Shown here in pieces: positions 47,009 through 57,297 of a stretch of DNA of 64,000 bases. This DNA is from Hymenopus coronatus (lineage: Eukaryota > Arthropoda > Insecta > Mantodea > Hymenopodidae), in NCBI GenBank assembly GCA_030762935.1, contig CM060900.1, positions 370,093,132-370,157,131 of the forward strand. The letters run 5' to 3'. How positions within the stretch are numbered: position 1 is the first letter of the stretch; every line of letters starts with the position of its first letter. The translations under genes and the position numbers were made by a program. Under the pieces are notes generated by a model, which had not been told where the DNA came from, searched no databases, and saw only the letters and a program-made list of their open reading frames with translations.

Positions 47009-48243
47009 CAAGGGTTGGCTGATAAGTCCCAGGCCCCACACAGATATGGTGTCACTAGGCCAGTTAGGCGGTAGCGTCATATAGTTTAACTCTAAGACTA
47101 GCTTGTATCCATAGTTACAGGTCAATAGCTTGTTTAGTTTTCAAATGACAGCATTTTAAACAACTTTAGAATTTTCACAATAATGGAGGAATTGATAAAA
47201 CGAGCAGTGATCAAATATTTTCATTTGAAAGTATTAACACCTAAAGAAATCAAGGAAGAAATGGACAGTACATTGAAAGACTCTGACCCTTCATATTCAA
47301 TGATTAAAAGGTGGGTTGCAGAGTTTTAAATGGGATGTACAAGCATTAGTGATGAGCCTAGCTCTGGATGCCCTGTAGCAGTGACAACTCCAGAGATTAT
47401 TGAAAAAATTCATTGTTTAGTACTGGAAGGCTGATGATTAAAGTTGTGCAGGTAATATTTTAAGTAATGTTTTGGGCTTTCACAAGGTTTGTGCAAGATG
47501 GGTGCCACATTTGTTGACACCTGAGCAAAAGTTGCACGAAAAACTGTTTCTGTTAAGAATGTGGAGCTCGACCGTAAAAATCTCAGTGAATGTTAGCCGG
47601 CATGTTACCATGCATGAAACTTGGATAGATCACTACACTCAGAATGTAAATCACAGTCAAAACAGTAGGTTGCGCCAGGTGAACCAACTCCAAAAAAGGC
47701 AAAGTCAATTTTCTAAGCTAACAAGGTTATAGCAAGTGTTTTCTGGGATGCACAGGGAATTATTGATATTGATGACTTGAAAAACGATAAAAATATCACT
47801 GGTGACTACTATGAAATCTTACTGCAACATGTTAGTGATGAGGTGAAAAGAAAAATCATTTGGCAAAAACAAAAATGTTTCATCATGACAATGCTCCGGC
47901 CCACCATTCAGTTATTGCAATGGGAAAAATCTGTGAATTAAAGTTTGAATTGCTTGAACATCCACCCTATTCACCAGATCTAACACCCAGTGACTACCAC
48001 CTGTTTCCAAACCTCAAAATATTTCTTGGAGGATGAAGATTTCACAGCAATGAGGAGGTCATTGATGCGGTAAACAGCTATATTGAGGACCTTGATAAAT
48101 CACATTATAGAAATGGCTTAATTAAATTACAACACCACTATGACAAATGTATTATCTTTATGTTGAGAAATAAAGCAAAAAAAAAAAAAATTCTTAAAAT
48201 GCTGTTTTCATTGAGAGGCCTGGGACTTTTCAGCTGACCCTTT
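47009..48243 (+). mobile_element. Mariner element, nearly full length, inactivated
   Basis: TA-flanked TIRs: CAAGGGTTGGCTGATAAGTC and, on the other strand, AAAGGGTCAGCTGAAAAGTC, both continuing CCAGGCC. The transposase starts MEELIKRAVIKYFHLKVLTP (47183), continues IKRWVAEF, FHKVCARWVPHLLTPEQKL and a first catalytic block MHETWIDHY, where the catalytic Asp is His. MFHHDNAPAHHS (second Asp) and PPYSPDLTPSDYHLF (third Asp, 34 residues later, hence DD34D) are intact. Frameshifts and stops are scattered. An A-run at 48180-48190 precedes the right TIR. Confidence 0.92.
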
Positions 48244-48439
48244 TAGGAATATGCTAATTCAATGATGTAATGTTATACCAATATCTCTGTTAACATGTAA
48301 TGTTGAACCTATTTCATAAAAATCTATTGCCTAAGATATTGATAGGAACCTATCTGAGAATCCTCAGTACAGTTATAAGCTTCTTCTCAGAGGATCTCTT
48401 TTGAAGCTGTATTGTGCTGTGAAGTTTATTTGGGTAAAA

Positions 48440-49818
48440 AAATGGCAAGTTCAAGTGGTCCGAGGGTAAATGTGAACAATCATAACAATTACTGTTACCT
48501 ATGTGGATGTTATGTGATAAAGTAGTAAAAAAGAAACATTACTACATTTATCAAGAGCTTTATCTGGCCTGTTTTAATATTAAATTAGGAGATCAATATA
48601 AGAAATTTGCTCCTCATATTGCCTATAAAGGCTTGTAGAAAATCTAAGACAGTGGTATAAGGGAGATTGTTCATTTATGCTCTTTGGTGTTCCTATGGTA
48701 TGGCATGAAGAACAAATCATTTTAATGAATGCTATATTTGTCTGTATAATATATCTGGATTCAATAAAAAACAAGGTAGTTGTTATATATGCAAGCTTGC
48801 CATCAGCAATTAGACCTGTGCCTCATGGACCTGATGCTCCTGTTCCACCACCATATGTGGTGTTACCAGAGAATACTACTGTTTCAAGTATAGAACATGA
48901 CTTAAATTGGTCCCCAGACTTAGTAGATGATATTTCAAATACAAAGTGTCAGTCAAAAACAAATAATTTAGTACATACTTTAGGTCTTACTAAAGAAAAA
49001 ATCAGACTTAAAAAGGTTCAAGGCTGGAACCACATGGAACAACTTTCTAGCGATACAGGTATCAAGAAAAAGAATTCAAGATTGTAGTTTATAAAGAAGG
49101 GAACTATTAAATTAAAGTGATATCCCTAACTTTATATATCATCTTGGAACAGCTTACAAAGCAAAAGATAGACATTTATTTAATAACTCAAGCAAGATAT
49201 GTCTGAAATGTGTTCTGCTGTACAGTGACAATATGTTTGCTTCAGCTCCAATAGTTTACTGTACATCCCATAAAGAAACATACCAAAATTTGTATACTCT
49301 CCTAGAAAAAATTAATAATAACGAACACAAGTGGTATGTGTGCTGAGATCTTAAAGTTTGCAAGATTTTATTGGGCCAACAAGCAGAGTACACAAAATGC
49401 CTGTGCTTTTTCTATGAATGGTACTCCAGAGAAAGAGAAAGACACTGGGGTGAAACCAATTGGCCAAAAAGAAAAGATTTAGTGCAGGGACCAAAAATGT
49501 AATAAAAAACCCATTGATAGACTCACAACTGATTTTTGCTACCCCTATTACGTATCAATTTAAGGTTAGTGTAGCATTTTGCAAAAGCTTTGGACAAATA
49601 TGGTACATGTTTCCAACATCTTATTCATAAATTTCCAATGTTGTTTGAATCAAAAGTGAAATAAGGCATTTTTGATGGTCCACAGATTCACAAACATAGA
49701 TCTTAAAGCTTAGTACTCATTCAATGAAGTTATAAACAAAATGTTGGGTAATGTTAAAGATAACTAATATGTAAAAGCCATGCCCGAAAATTTAAAGGCA
49801 CTCAGATGCATTATGAGC
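48440..49818 (+). pseudogene. Repeated protein family of unknown function, 5' part
   Basis: Readings in shifting frames: MASSSGPRVNVNNHNNYCYL with CGCYV (Cys pair), RNITTFIK, ALWCSYGMA / FGVPMVWHEEQ, SIKNKVVVIYASLPSAIRPV and PHGPDAPVPPPYVVLP, LVHTLGLTKEKIRLKKVQGW, WVRGDLKVC-type VC and ILLGQQAEYTK segments, HWGETNWPKRKDLVQG, VIKKPLIDSQLI, FPMLFESKV, IFDGPQIHK and MLGNVKDNYVKAMPENLKAL. I recognise this as a protein family present in many copies in arthropod and other invertebrate genomes, with paired Cys near the N-terminus and an invariant IRPVPHGP motif. Its function is unknown to me. It is broken at 49818 by a piggyBac and continues at 53601. Confidence 0.75.
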
Positions 49819-50018
49819 TTAACACTAGAACTGCTGGAGCTAGTTGTATACTTAGAACCTACAGTGCAATCATTTTGACTACTGCATTATTGCTAACCAT
49901 TCATCACTAGCATTATTTTCAATGCATGTTATTACAACACTAAACAATTCAGTTTTAATTTCAAATTTGCAAGGGATTTTTAAAAATATAAATTTTACAT
50001 AGGTATGTAATATTCAAA

Positions 50019-50364
50019 TGGTCGTCTCCTTAGCGCGGTGGTAGCGCAGCTGCTTACCAAGCGGGAGACCTGGGTTCGATCCCCAGTACCGGCGTGGGGA
50101 TTTTTCCCCCGCTGGGAGACCTGGCCCAGGGTGCACTCAGCCTCGTAAGGTCCCTGGGGGGCCAATTGAGGAGCTACTTGATGGAGAAGTAGCGGCTCCA
50201 GGTCGTGAGGACCGCATTAACCGGCCGGGAGGGACTCGAGGCGCTGACCACGTCTCACCCTCCAATACTGCACCCCATCCATGACGTCTATAGTGGACCG
50301 AGATGGGGGACGCAGCGGCCGGGCGGTAGGCCAAGGTTCCCCGTGAGCTGTCGTGCCATGGAGT
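50019..50364 (+). mobile_element. GC-rich tRNA-derived SINE with 15-bp target duplication
   Basis: Perfect direct repeats TATGTAATATTCAAA flank it (50004-50018 and 50365-50379). The head has A box TTAGCGCGGTGGTAGCGC and a canonical B box GGGTTCGATCCCCAG. The GC-rich body includes GGGGATTTTTCCCCC, GAGCTACTTGATGGAGAAGT with AGCGGCTCCAGG, and ends GTGCCATGGAGT without a poly-A tail. The preserved duplication and boxes suggest a recent insertion. It lies in the noncoding part of piggyBac 2. Confidence 0.92.
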
Positions 50365-50605
50365 TATGTAATATTCAAAATTTTTATTGGTATTTTCATT
50401 TAATTGCATGTTCCTACATTTCTCTTTATAGATTTTATATCTACTAGTTAAAGATTTACAATAATTGTTAGTCCATAGCTCATTTAATTTTATAGCTATA
50501 GATCATTCTATAAAAGTAATTTCTTGCATCAGTTAACTATAGACAACATAAAGGTAATTAAATGAACAACTGAAGAACTAGATAGCATATAAAACATTTT
50601 GGCTC

Positions 50606-50751
50606 CAACTTTGCCTTTGTTTGGGAAGTCCAGTTTCAGGGTACTTTAACCCTATCTTCAGTTCCGTGTAGCATCAGTCATCTCCAGAACTGAAGATAGG
50701 GTTAAAGTACCCTGAAACCAGTCTTCCCAAATGAAGGCAAAGTTGAAGAAA
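50606..50751. repeat. Long near-perfect hairpin (foldback) element
   Basis: 59-bp arms (50606-50664 and 50693-50751) pair with about five mismatches, around a 28-bp loop. Inner arms: ACTTTAACCCTATCTTCAGT and its complement. No coding potential. It sits inside piggyBac 2. Confidence 0.92.
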
Positions 50752-52641
50752 AAAGTGTAAAAAAAGGTGACTCAATTCATTTAAATTATGGTGTTCCACT
50801 CTCCAAAATACTTCTTTTTATTTGATATTATTGTTTTCCTGAAGAAACATGTAATTTTTCTCCTACCTCACTCTCATTATTTATAACCTACAATAGGTTA
50901 GAAAATGTCCTGTTTATGTGATTTACAAATGACTTTCTTGGTTACTTTGAGTAGGCAACGTCCCCAGACCAGTTTTTGCATTTGTCACAGTGTTCATTAA
51001 TCTTGTTCCAACATCTCCTGATTTGGCAATGTGGTGTCTTCTTATCTTTCTTTTGTGCTTCCAGTTTTTCATGTTCTTTCACCATTTCTTTATCTCCCTC
51101 TTCATTTCTGCTACTTGGCTATTTTCTGGACAATATATACTCATTATGTAATTCTTCTACAAGTTTAAGGATATAATTTCTATGACTTATCAATCTTCCT
51201 GTTACACCTGTGAAAATCATCCATGAATTGATGCCTGCTATAACAAGGATGTTATGGATAACATATATTGGCCATCTATGAGTGCCATTCAGAATAATTT
51301 GTTGTCACCTGATCCAATACATCAACAGTAACATTGGTCTTGTTTTAGAAGCTAACTGTCTCAGTAAGTTATTTGCATTTCTATCTATTTCTACATCTGA
51401 ATAATTTGGTACTATATGGTAGGACATTTTTGTTTCCATTTCCATGGTATACATTTAGTGAAGTGTATCCATGTAAACAGCAGATATTTCATTCCCTTAC
51501 AGTGTCTGGGATTTCTTTTCTTGTATGTCTTATGATTCCAATGATAGTAGTGTTTTAATATTTCAGCATATTTCCAAGTTTAACTGTGGTAGAAAAATTA
51601 TGTGTTATTACATTCCTTCCCTTTTTGCATAGGGTCCTACTAATCTTATTACATCATTTTCCGAAAGGCTTTCATTAGCTGCTCTCTGTTGGTCTTTGCC
51701 AAGATAGGTTAATTCCATTACAAAGAAATTTGCTGTTAACATTCAAGAGAGGCCAAAATTTTCTCCCAAATTTATCAGGTTTGTACACCATGCATTGAAG
51801 AAAAGGAAAAGTCGCTTGGGAAAAGTTGTTCGTCAGCTGTGAGATATGCTCCTGTACAGAAAGTTAATCAATAATTTACAATAAATCTGTGTCAGGTGCT
51901 TGAAACTATAGCAATATTTGTAGCTTTAAAGTGTTCCAATATGGTGTTCTTTATATCAAAAGGAATAAATCTTAGAATTTCTTGAAACCTATTCCTTCTC
52001 ATAGTTTCCCTGAAAAATAGGGGTCCCCAATTGTTGGAATATAATTCATCTAACTTTTTGGCCCTGATCCTAGTGCAACCTGTATGTATAACAAAGCAAA
52101 TTCACACACCACAAATCATTATCCAGCACCCTTCTTGCTTCTGTTTAGGTGCACTTCTTTATGTGTTTCAGCATAGACTCGATGATTCGATGTGCATCCT
52201 GTACGTGTAACAAGTAACAAATGCATCTATCTTTTCTAAATTCACTCACCACAAATTATTATCCAGCACCTTTCCTGCTTCTGTTTCAGTGCACTTTGTT
52301 ATGTGTTTCAGTATAAACTTATCTATGAATATACGCCAGGCACTTGCTGCACTATCCTTAGAAACATGCCTCTTTGAGTATGGCATAGGTCCTTCACTGT
52401 CTTTCAATATGTTCTGCTGAGTAATTCTACAATGCAAAGTAACACCAAATTAATTCAACTACTGTCCACTCCGTTATTCCATTCTTGCTTAGTAATTTTG
52501 AGCCTACATCAGGAATGTAAGCTTTCGTTTGAAATTCTCTTCTTCTATGAGGCTGCATTAGTACATGATTAGGATCAGCAAATGCTGATGCTTCTTCAGA
52601 ATGTACTGTTTGTTCAAAATAAAGTACAGGATTTCCACGGC

Positions 52642-52873
52642 TTTTTTTTTTTTTTTGGTAGTGTTTAATGCCCACTTTAACTGCTTATGGCAATACATGA
52701 ATGAAGTTGGAGCACTGGTGGAATGCGATGGTGGGGGAAACTGGAGTTCCCAGAGAAAACCTGCTCCAGCGCCACTTTGTCCACCACAAATCTCACATGC
52801 GGTCACTTGGGATCGAACCCGGGCTGTCTAGGTGAGAGGTGAGTTGTCTAACCACTCGGCCACGGTGCGGCCC
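52642..52873 (-). mobile_element. tRNA-derived SINE inserted in piggyBac 2 coding region
   Basis: On the minus strand: GGGCCGCACCGTGGCCGAGT with GGTTAGACAAC (Ser/Leu-like A box), B box CCGGGTTCGATCCCAAG, central CAGGTTTTCTCTGGGAACTC with CAGTTTCCCCCACC, a tail GCAGTTAAAGTGGGCATTAA with ACACTACC, and A15. The central segment resembles that of the SINE family at 37838/39855. The same tail occurs alone at 8716-8758. A target duplication is not obvious. Confidence 0.9.
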
Positions 52874-52881
52874 TTCATCTT

Positions 52882-52971
52882 CTGAGAAAATAGGATACAT
52901 AAAAATCAATTTTCATTCTTTCATAATAAATAGAAAACAAAATTCAAAAAGCAATTGTCAATAAATAATAC
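52882..52971 (-). other. Putative small intron in piggyBac 2 transposase
   Basis: On the minus strand ENLQTEG reads into GTATTA. After 90 bp, TTTTCTCAG is followed by AAGATGAA. Splicing joins codons as Thr-Glu-Glu-Asp-Glu and keeps the acidic frame open. Inference only. Confidence 0.4.
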
Positions 52972-53600
52972 CTTCAGTTTGTAGATTTTCAGACAAAACT
53001 TCAAATAGCTCATCTTTGCTGTTGGAACTCTCAGAAGATCTAATGCATGATATTCTTACTGCACATGATCCTCTGTAACAGGTTCATCTTTTAATTCCAA
53101 TAAGTTGATAGGTCTTCAGGAATATCATTGTAAAGTGTTTAAATTTCCTTATCTATGAGAAAATGTTGCAGACACAAATGACAGAGACATGTCCACTCTT
53201 CACAGGATACTATTCAAATAATCTGTATGATGAGTAATCACAAACCATTTGAGCCTATTGCTATGTATTTATCTTGAATTTCCACTGCCGACACAACAGC
53301 CATGAACAGTGTAATACTAAAAAGAGATTGTTTCAACAATATAATGCTATAAATCTGATTATGGTGACACTATATATATATTAGCGGTCAAAGTGACCGC
53401 TTGCCAAATTTAAGAATAAACTGTGTTAAAAATAAAAATACTTAATCAAATGAAATATAAATCTGTATATACAATTTGTATAATAACTCTGAAAAAGTAA
53501 GAAACTTACAATAAATAATGGGAGTTAACAGTTGTAGTAGAAACAGGGTACTAAAAAGTAAAAATCAGTCAAAATGACTGCTTGACAGTTCTAGTGTTAA

Positions 53601-53760
53601 ATTGAATTTTCTGCATTTTCATCTTGAATTTTTACTTGAAAACTTCAGTGCATTAAGTAAATATCATGGAAAGACATTCCAACAGGATATAAAGGAGATG
53701 GATACAAGTATCAGGGTCGATGAAATGTCTCCATGTTAGCCAAATACTGCTAGTGATTAA
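53601..53760 (+). pseudogene. Repeated protein family of unknown function, 3' part
   Basis: Directly after the right TTAA of the piggyBac the frame reads LNFLHFHLEFLLENFSALSK and YHGKTFQQDIKEMDT, then a shifted MLAKYC and LIRDNLQQDHK. This is the conserved C-terminal end of the same family (FLHSHLDFFPEN / ERFHQDI-like). Reading from CIMSL at 49806-49820 across one TTAA into this segment needs only a one-base shift, so the two parts were one gene copy before insertion. Confidence 0.75.
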
Positions 53761-53909
53761 TTAGAGACAACCTTCAGCAGGACCACAAATGCAATTCAAC
53801 TAACATTTGTTTTCAATAAATCAGAGGAGAAAAGACATTCATAAGGTGTGTTTGAAATTTTCTAGTTCAGTGTAAACTGTGATATCTGTAGAATTTAGAT
53901 TGTTCCTTA

Positions 53910-54095
53910 GTTTGCACCTTTCCTACATTTTAAATTGTACACAAAAGCCAGAAACAAATTCAAACATTACATATTTCCCTTCTACTTGCCAGAATTGAAA
54001 TGTTTTCTTAGTGTGCATGATATGCATTTTAAATTGTATTTAGAAACTAGAAATAAAGGAAAAAAATTACATATTTCCTTTCTGCATGCCAGAAA
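53910..54095. repeat. Two-copy tandem duplication, about 90 bp, diverged
   Basis: CATTTTAAATTGTACACAAA with CCAGAAACAAAT and TTACATATTTCCCTTCTACT (53926-53990) recurs as CATTTTAAATTGTATTTAGA with CTAGAAATAAAG and TTACATATTTCCTTTCTGCA (54024-54087). Confidence 0.75.
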
Positions 54096-56159
54096 AGCAA
54101 TATGTGATACAAGCATACCGTTTAACCCTCTGCTGTAGAAAAAAAAAAATTATTTGCAGGCCTGTGTAATCAGTTCTAATCACAGAGTTCCATATTAAGT
54201 TACCTTGCCATCTCCTTCTGGGTTGATCCACATCACAATGTCGAAATGATTTATAATTCAATGATAATTTAGGGCAGCAATTTGGTATACTCAGCACATT
54301 TAGTCCAATCCAGGGAGTAGCACCGCTGCCAAGATGTATGTTCCAGGCCCCTTCTGCCCAGAGGAAGTATGTGGTTACAGACATGTCCACAGGATTACAT
54401 TGGAGTGTGTTCCATTTATATATATATATCCAGAAAGCATCAGTTAGCATGCTGTTTTTACTTTGCGTGGGGATTGGGGATAGAGTGTGCCATCTACTTG
54501 CACAGTTGGCAGGTACAGGGATGAATGCAGAGATAAGATCTTGATTGTCTTTTAATAAGTAAAAGAAATAAGATTTTTAGAGTTTATTACATAATAAATC
54601 TAACAGTCTCAATGTGTCTTGGCAGTAGTGCTGCAGTTGTAAATCATATTAATGTTACTGAACTAATGTTCAATTATTTCCTTGAAACATGTTTTTATTC
54701 TACTCCAAACATAAACTGAAAGGAAAGGTAACTGTGCCAACATATGATAGAATTCATTGAAACCAATTATAAAGAAATCTGGGTGCATTATGACAACAAA
54801 AGTGATTCGCGTGATTGATAATATTAGATAACATAATATATTGACCCTTTGAATACAAATATTACAAGGACATGTCACAGTATCAGTTTTATTACATATA
54901 TTCAAAAAAGCTGTTTATTATGTATTTCTGCTTTTGAATTCTTCCAGGCATATTGTATTAAGCATATCTTTCATTCTTTTACAAGACATTTAGTTTTATT
55001 TGTCACTTTTACACCATCAGGCAATTTCTTAAACGGGACTTTGGCTATGTTTCTTACACAGTGTGTTGGGTTTCTTATACACTCTTGTTTAGTGTACCTT
55101 CAAAATATGAATCTAAAGTAATTATTGTTATTTCTTGAATTATGCATATGTAAATCTGGTGCATATAATGTGCCAATACTGTTATGTGTTTTGGTGTGAT
55201 TCTTTAATGTTTATTTAATGTTGGCAGAACCTTTTCCTCATTTAAGTTCCACACAAGTCCTGGTTTTGCCAATATCCTATTGGTATGTATTCAATTCTGA
55301 CATGCAAGCAAATGACTGATGAATAAAAGGTATGGCCAAAGTGAGTAGTGCAAGGGGAGAGTCAAGAATACAATTTAACATGAGGGGAATTACTGTCAAA
55401 ACCACTTCCTGGCAGAATGGATGCGTTAAGGAAGAGGGGTTCATGAATTAATTACTAGAACATTAGGTCACTTTAATTCCATGATTGTCTTTATGTTTTC
55501 CCCCTTATGTTTGTTTACTTTAAGAAAACATGTTTTAGGAATGCTTGGTATTTTTTGTGTTTACTGATCATAAAATTTGCAGCAACCTATTTTGTAATGA
55601 AAGGGCATGATTTTAAATAAATATGTATCAAGTTAATACACCTATAACAAAACAGATAAATTTGCTTCATCACTCATCTCCTTCCTCTGAAAAATATGCA
55701 GAAGTTGGCATTCTTATTACTCACATAGCATAGGCTTTTGCTCCTCTCCTCAACAGCCATTAATAATATAATCAATTTAAGATGCATTCTGAGATATATG
55801 TTTCAATTCACCCAAAACTGTCTGGGCCTCTGGTTTGCCATCATGAAACAAAGGGCAAGCTTACATTACCAATCACACCTTGCTATAAGCTGACAGGGAT
55901 TTGAACTGGGGACTGGCAGAGGAGTGGCACCATTCACCTAACAACCTAAACAGCTGTTCCAAATATTGGCACATTTCCATACGCTGGACTGTGCATTTGC
56001 ACTTTTTGTTTTCTTTTCTTCTTGCAAAGTATATTCTATATAATGGTTAAAATACCAAAATGATTAAAAATAACCTACATGTTTGTCTACCACTAACATT
56101 TTCTATTACTCTAATTGCCTTTTTTTTTCTTTCTTTTTTTTTTAACATATTTTTCATTT
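54096..56159. other. Unassigned, AT-rich, one possible SINE head
   Basis: At 55965-55855 the minus strand has TGTTTAGGTTGTTAGGTGAA and CCCAGTTCAAATCCCTGTC, resembling A and B boxes of a decayed tRNA-derived SINE. A 127-codon minus frame at 54067-54450 shows no domain I can name. Otherwise nothing. Confidence 0.35.
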
Positions 56160-57100
56160 CTGAACTGAAATATTTCGCTATAGCTTATCGCATACCTTAT
56201 GTGTGAAAATATGAAAGCATAATATACTTGTTTAAGTGGTTCGTTATCCATAGTTTTTCTTACTTCCCTCATTATATATGCCCTTGTTTATGTTCTTGGT
56301 TATGTGATTTAAATATGGTTTCCAGTTTAAATGTTTATTTACTATTACTCCTAGAAAAGTTGTGTATTCAATTTCAGGTATTATTTCTCCTTCAATATCA
56401 AGTTTAACATTCTTTTTATTACACTTTCATAATTCAAAATTTATCTGGGATGTTTTTATGGGCTACTACTAATATATGGTGAACTTTGTGACAATTGTGT
56501 TCTATCAATTGAGATTAATTAGTGAGTCAATTTTGTAACACATCACTTATGCTTATTAATGGAAAATATGCTTTAGAAGTTATGTACTTCCATTAATAAA
56601 AGTAAGTGATGTAGTGTTACAAAATTGACTCACTAAATAATTTCAATTATTTTTTGGGTGTTAGTATCATTTCTAGGTTTGAGTAGTATTGCTTTATTTA
56701 TTTTGAGTAAAGCATTTGCTTTACCCTCCACTACTGCTACTGATTCACCTTTCATTATCATCATATCATCTTCATAAACTGTTGCTTACTTTCCATTGCT
56801 TTCTAATAATTCAAAAAGATTAATAACATCTATTAGAAACAATAATGGGCCCAATTTTGAGACTTACAGAGGTTCTGCGTAACAATTTCAAATTTTGATT
56901 TAACTTCCAATACTATCCCTTTATTATTTATGATTTATTACAACATGCTGTAATCTGTTTTTCAGATATGATTAAATCCAGACTTGTGATATTCTTCTAG
57001 TACCATACCTTCCTAATTTTTATAAGTATATATAGACTTTGCAGTCAAATGCCTTTGTTAAACAGAAAAGAACCGTGATACTGATCCTGAAATTCATTTA
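56160..57100 (-). mobile_element. LINE reverse transcriptase fragment with hairpin insertion
   Basis: The minus strand gives a KAFDC-like segment (about 57050), a degenerate GVTQ-type palm with WAHYCF / GPLLF-like block (56870), YEDDMMIMKGESVAV (56765, an ADD box variant), KANALLKINKAILLK, and after the hairpin LKLDIEGEIIPEIEYTTFLG and VIVNKHLNWKPYLNHI (56400-56300). It is CR1-like, similar in the thumb to the LINE at 19935, but older. The hairpin at 56518-56636 interrupts it. Confidence 0.75.
56518..56636. repeat. Hairpin (foldback/MITE-like) inside LINE
   Basis: Arms TTAGTGAGTCAATTTTGTAA (56519 on) and TTACAAAATTGACTCACTAA (complementary, ending 56635) extend to about 46 bp each with a few mismatches, around a roughly 20-bp AT-rich loop. 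LINE coding resumes on either side. Confidence 0.9.
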
Positions 57101-57297
57101 CGCATTTTCCAATTGCAAGCGATGTTGAGGATTGGGGAGCATTATCAATCTGAATCACAGGAATCCAGTAATGGAAACTTGCTCCCTTAAACTCCTCTGG
57201 TTCCAGTAGTCATGCTAGTTCAGCAAAAAGCAAAACTCAAATAGCAGCAATTTCTAAAACAGGAAATCCATTAACTTCTACCTGAGTGCAGGCAATA

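Larger units (their letters stand above)
49819..53600 (-). mobile_element. piggyBac-like transposon 2, with nested SINEs and foldback
   Basis: TTAA at both borders (49819-49822, 53597-53600), with inverted ends starting CACTAGAACTG. Both ends also have a nearby TCATTTTGACT motif. The minus strand encodes an acidic N-terminus (53090-52973, SSESSNSKDELFEVLSENLQ), then YFEQTVHSEEASAF (52620), GPMPYSKRHVSKDSAASAWR with ITKCTETEAGKVL (52400-52260), TADEQLFPS and KFGRKFWPLLNVNSKFLCNG (51840-51720), SENDVIRLVGPYAKREG, RKEIPDTV, NKTNVTVDVLDQVTTNYS and a Cys-rich end CGRCLLKVTKKVICK (50955). Many frame breaks. The SINE at 52642-52873 sits in the N-terminal coding part, while the SINE at 50019-50364 and the hairpin at 50606-50751 are in the 3' noncoding part. 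Confidence 0.88.

Noticed and set aside
50027..50100. tRNA gene
   Set aside because: Good A and B boxes, but the sequence lacks a foldable anticodon and acceptor arm and is continuous with a SINE body bounded by target duplications.
52795..52873. tRNA-Ser/Leu gene on the minus strand
   Set aside because: It is the head of a poly-A-tailed SINE and has no proper acceptor pairing.
54067..54450. Host exon (frame containing CDVDQPRRRWQ followed by a GTAACT)
   Set aside because: A donor-like site is present, but the protein is not recognisable and no acceptor or partner exon was found.
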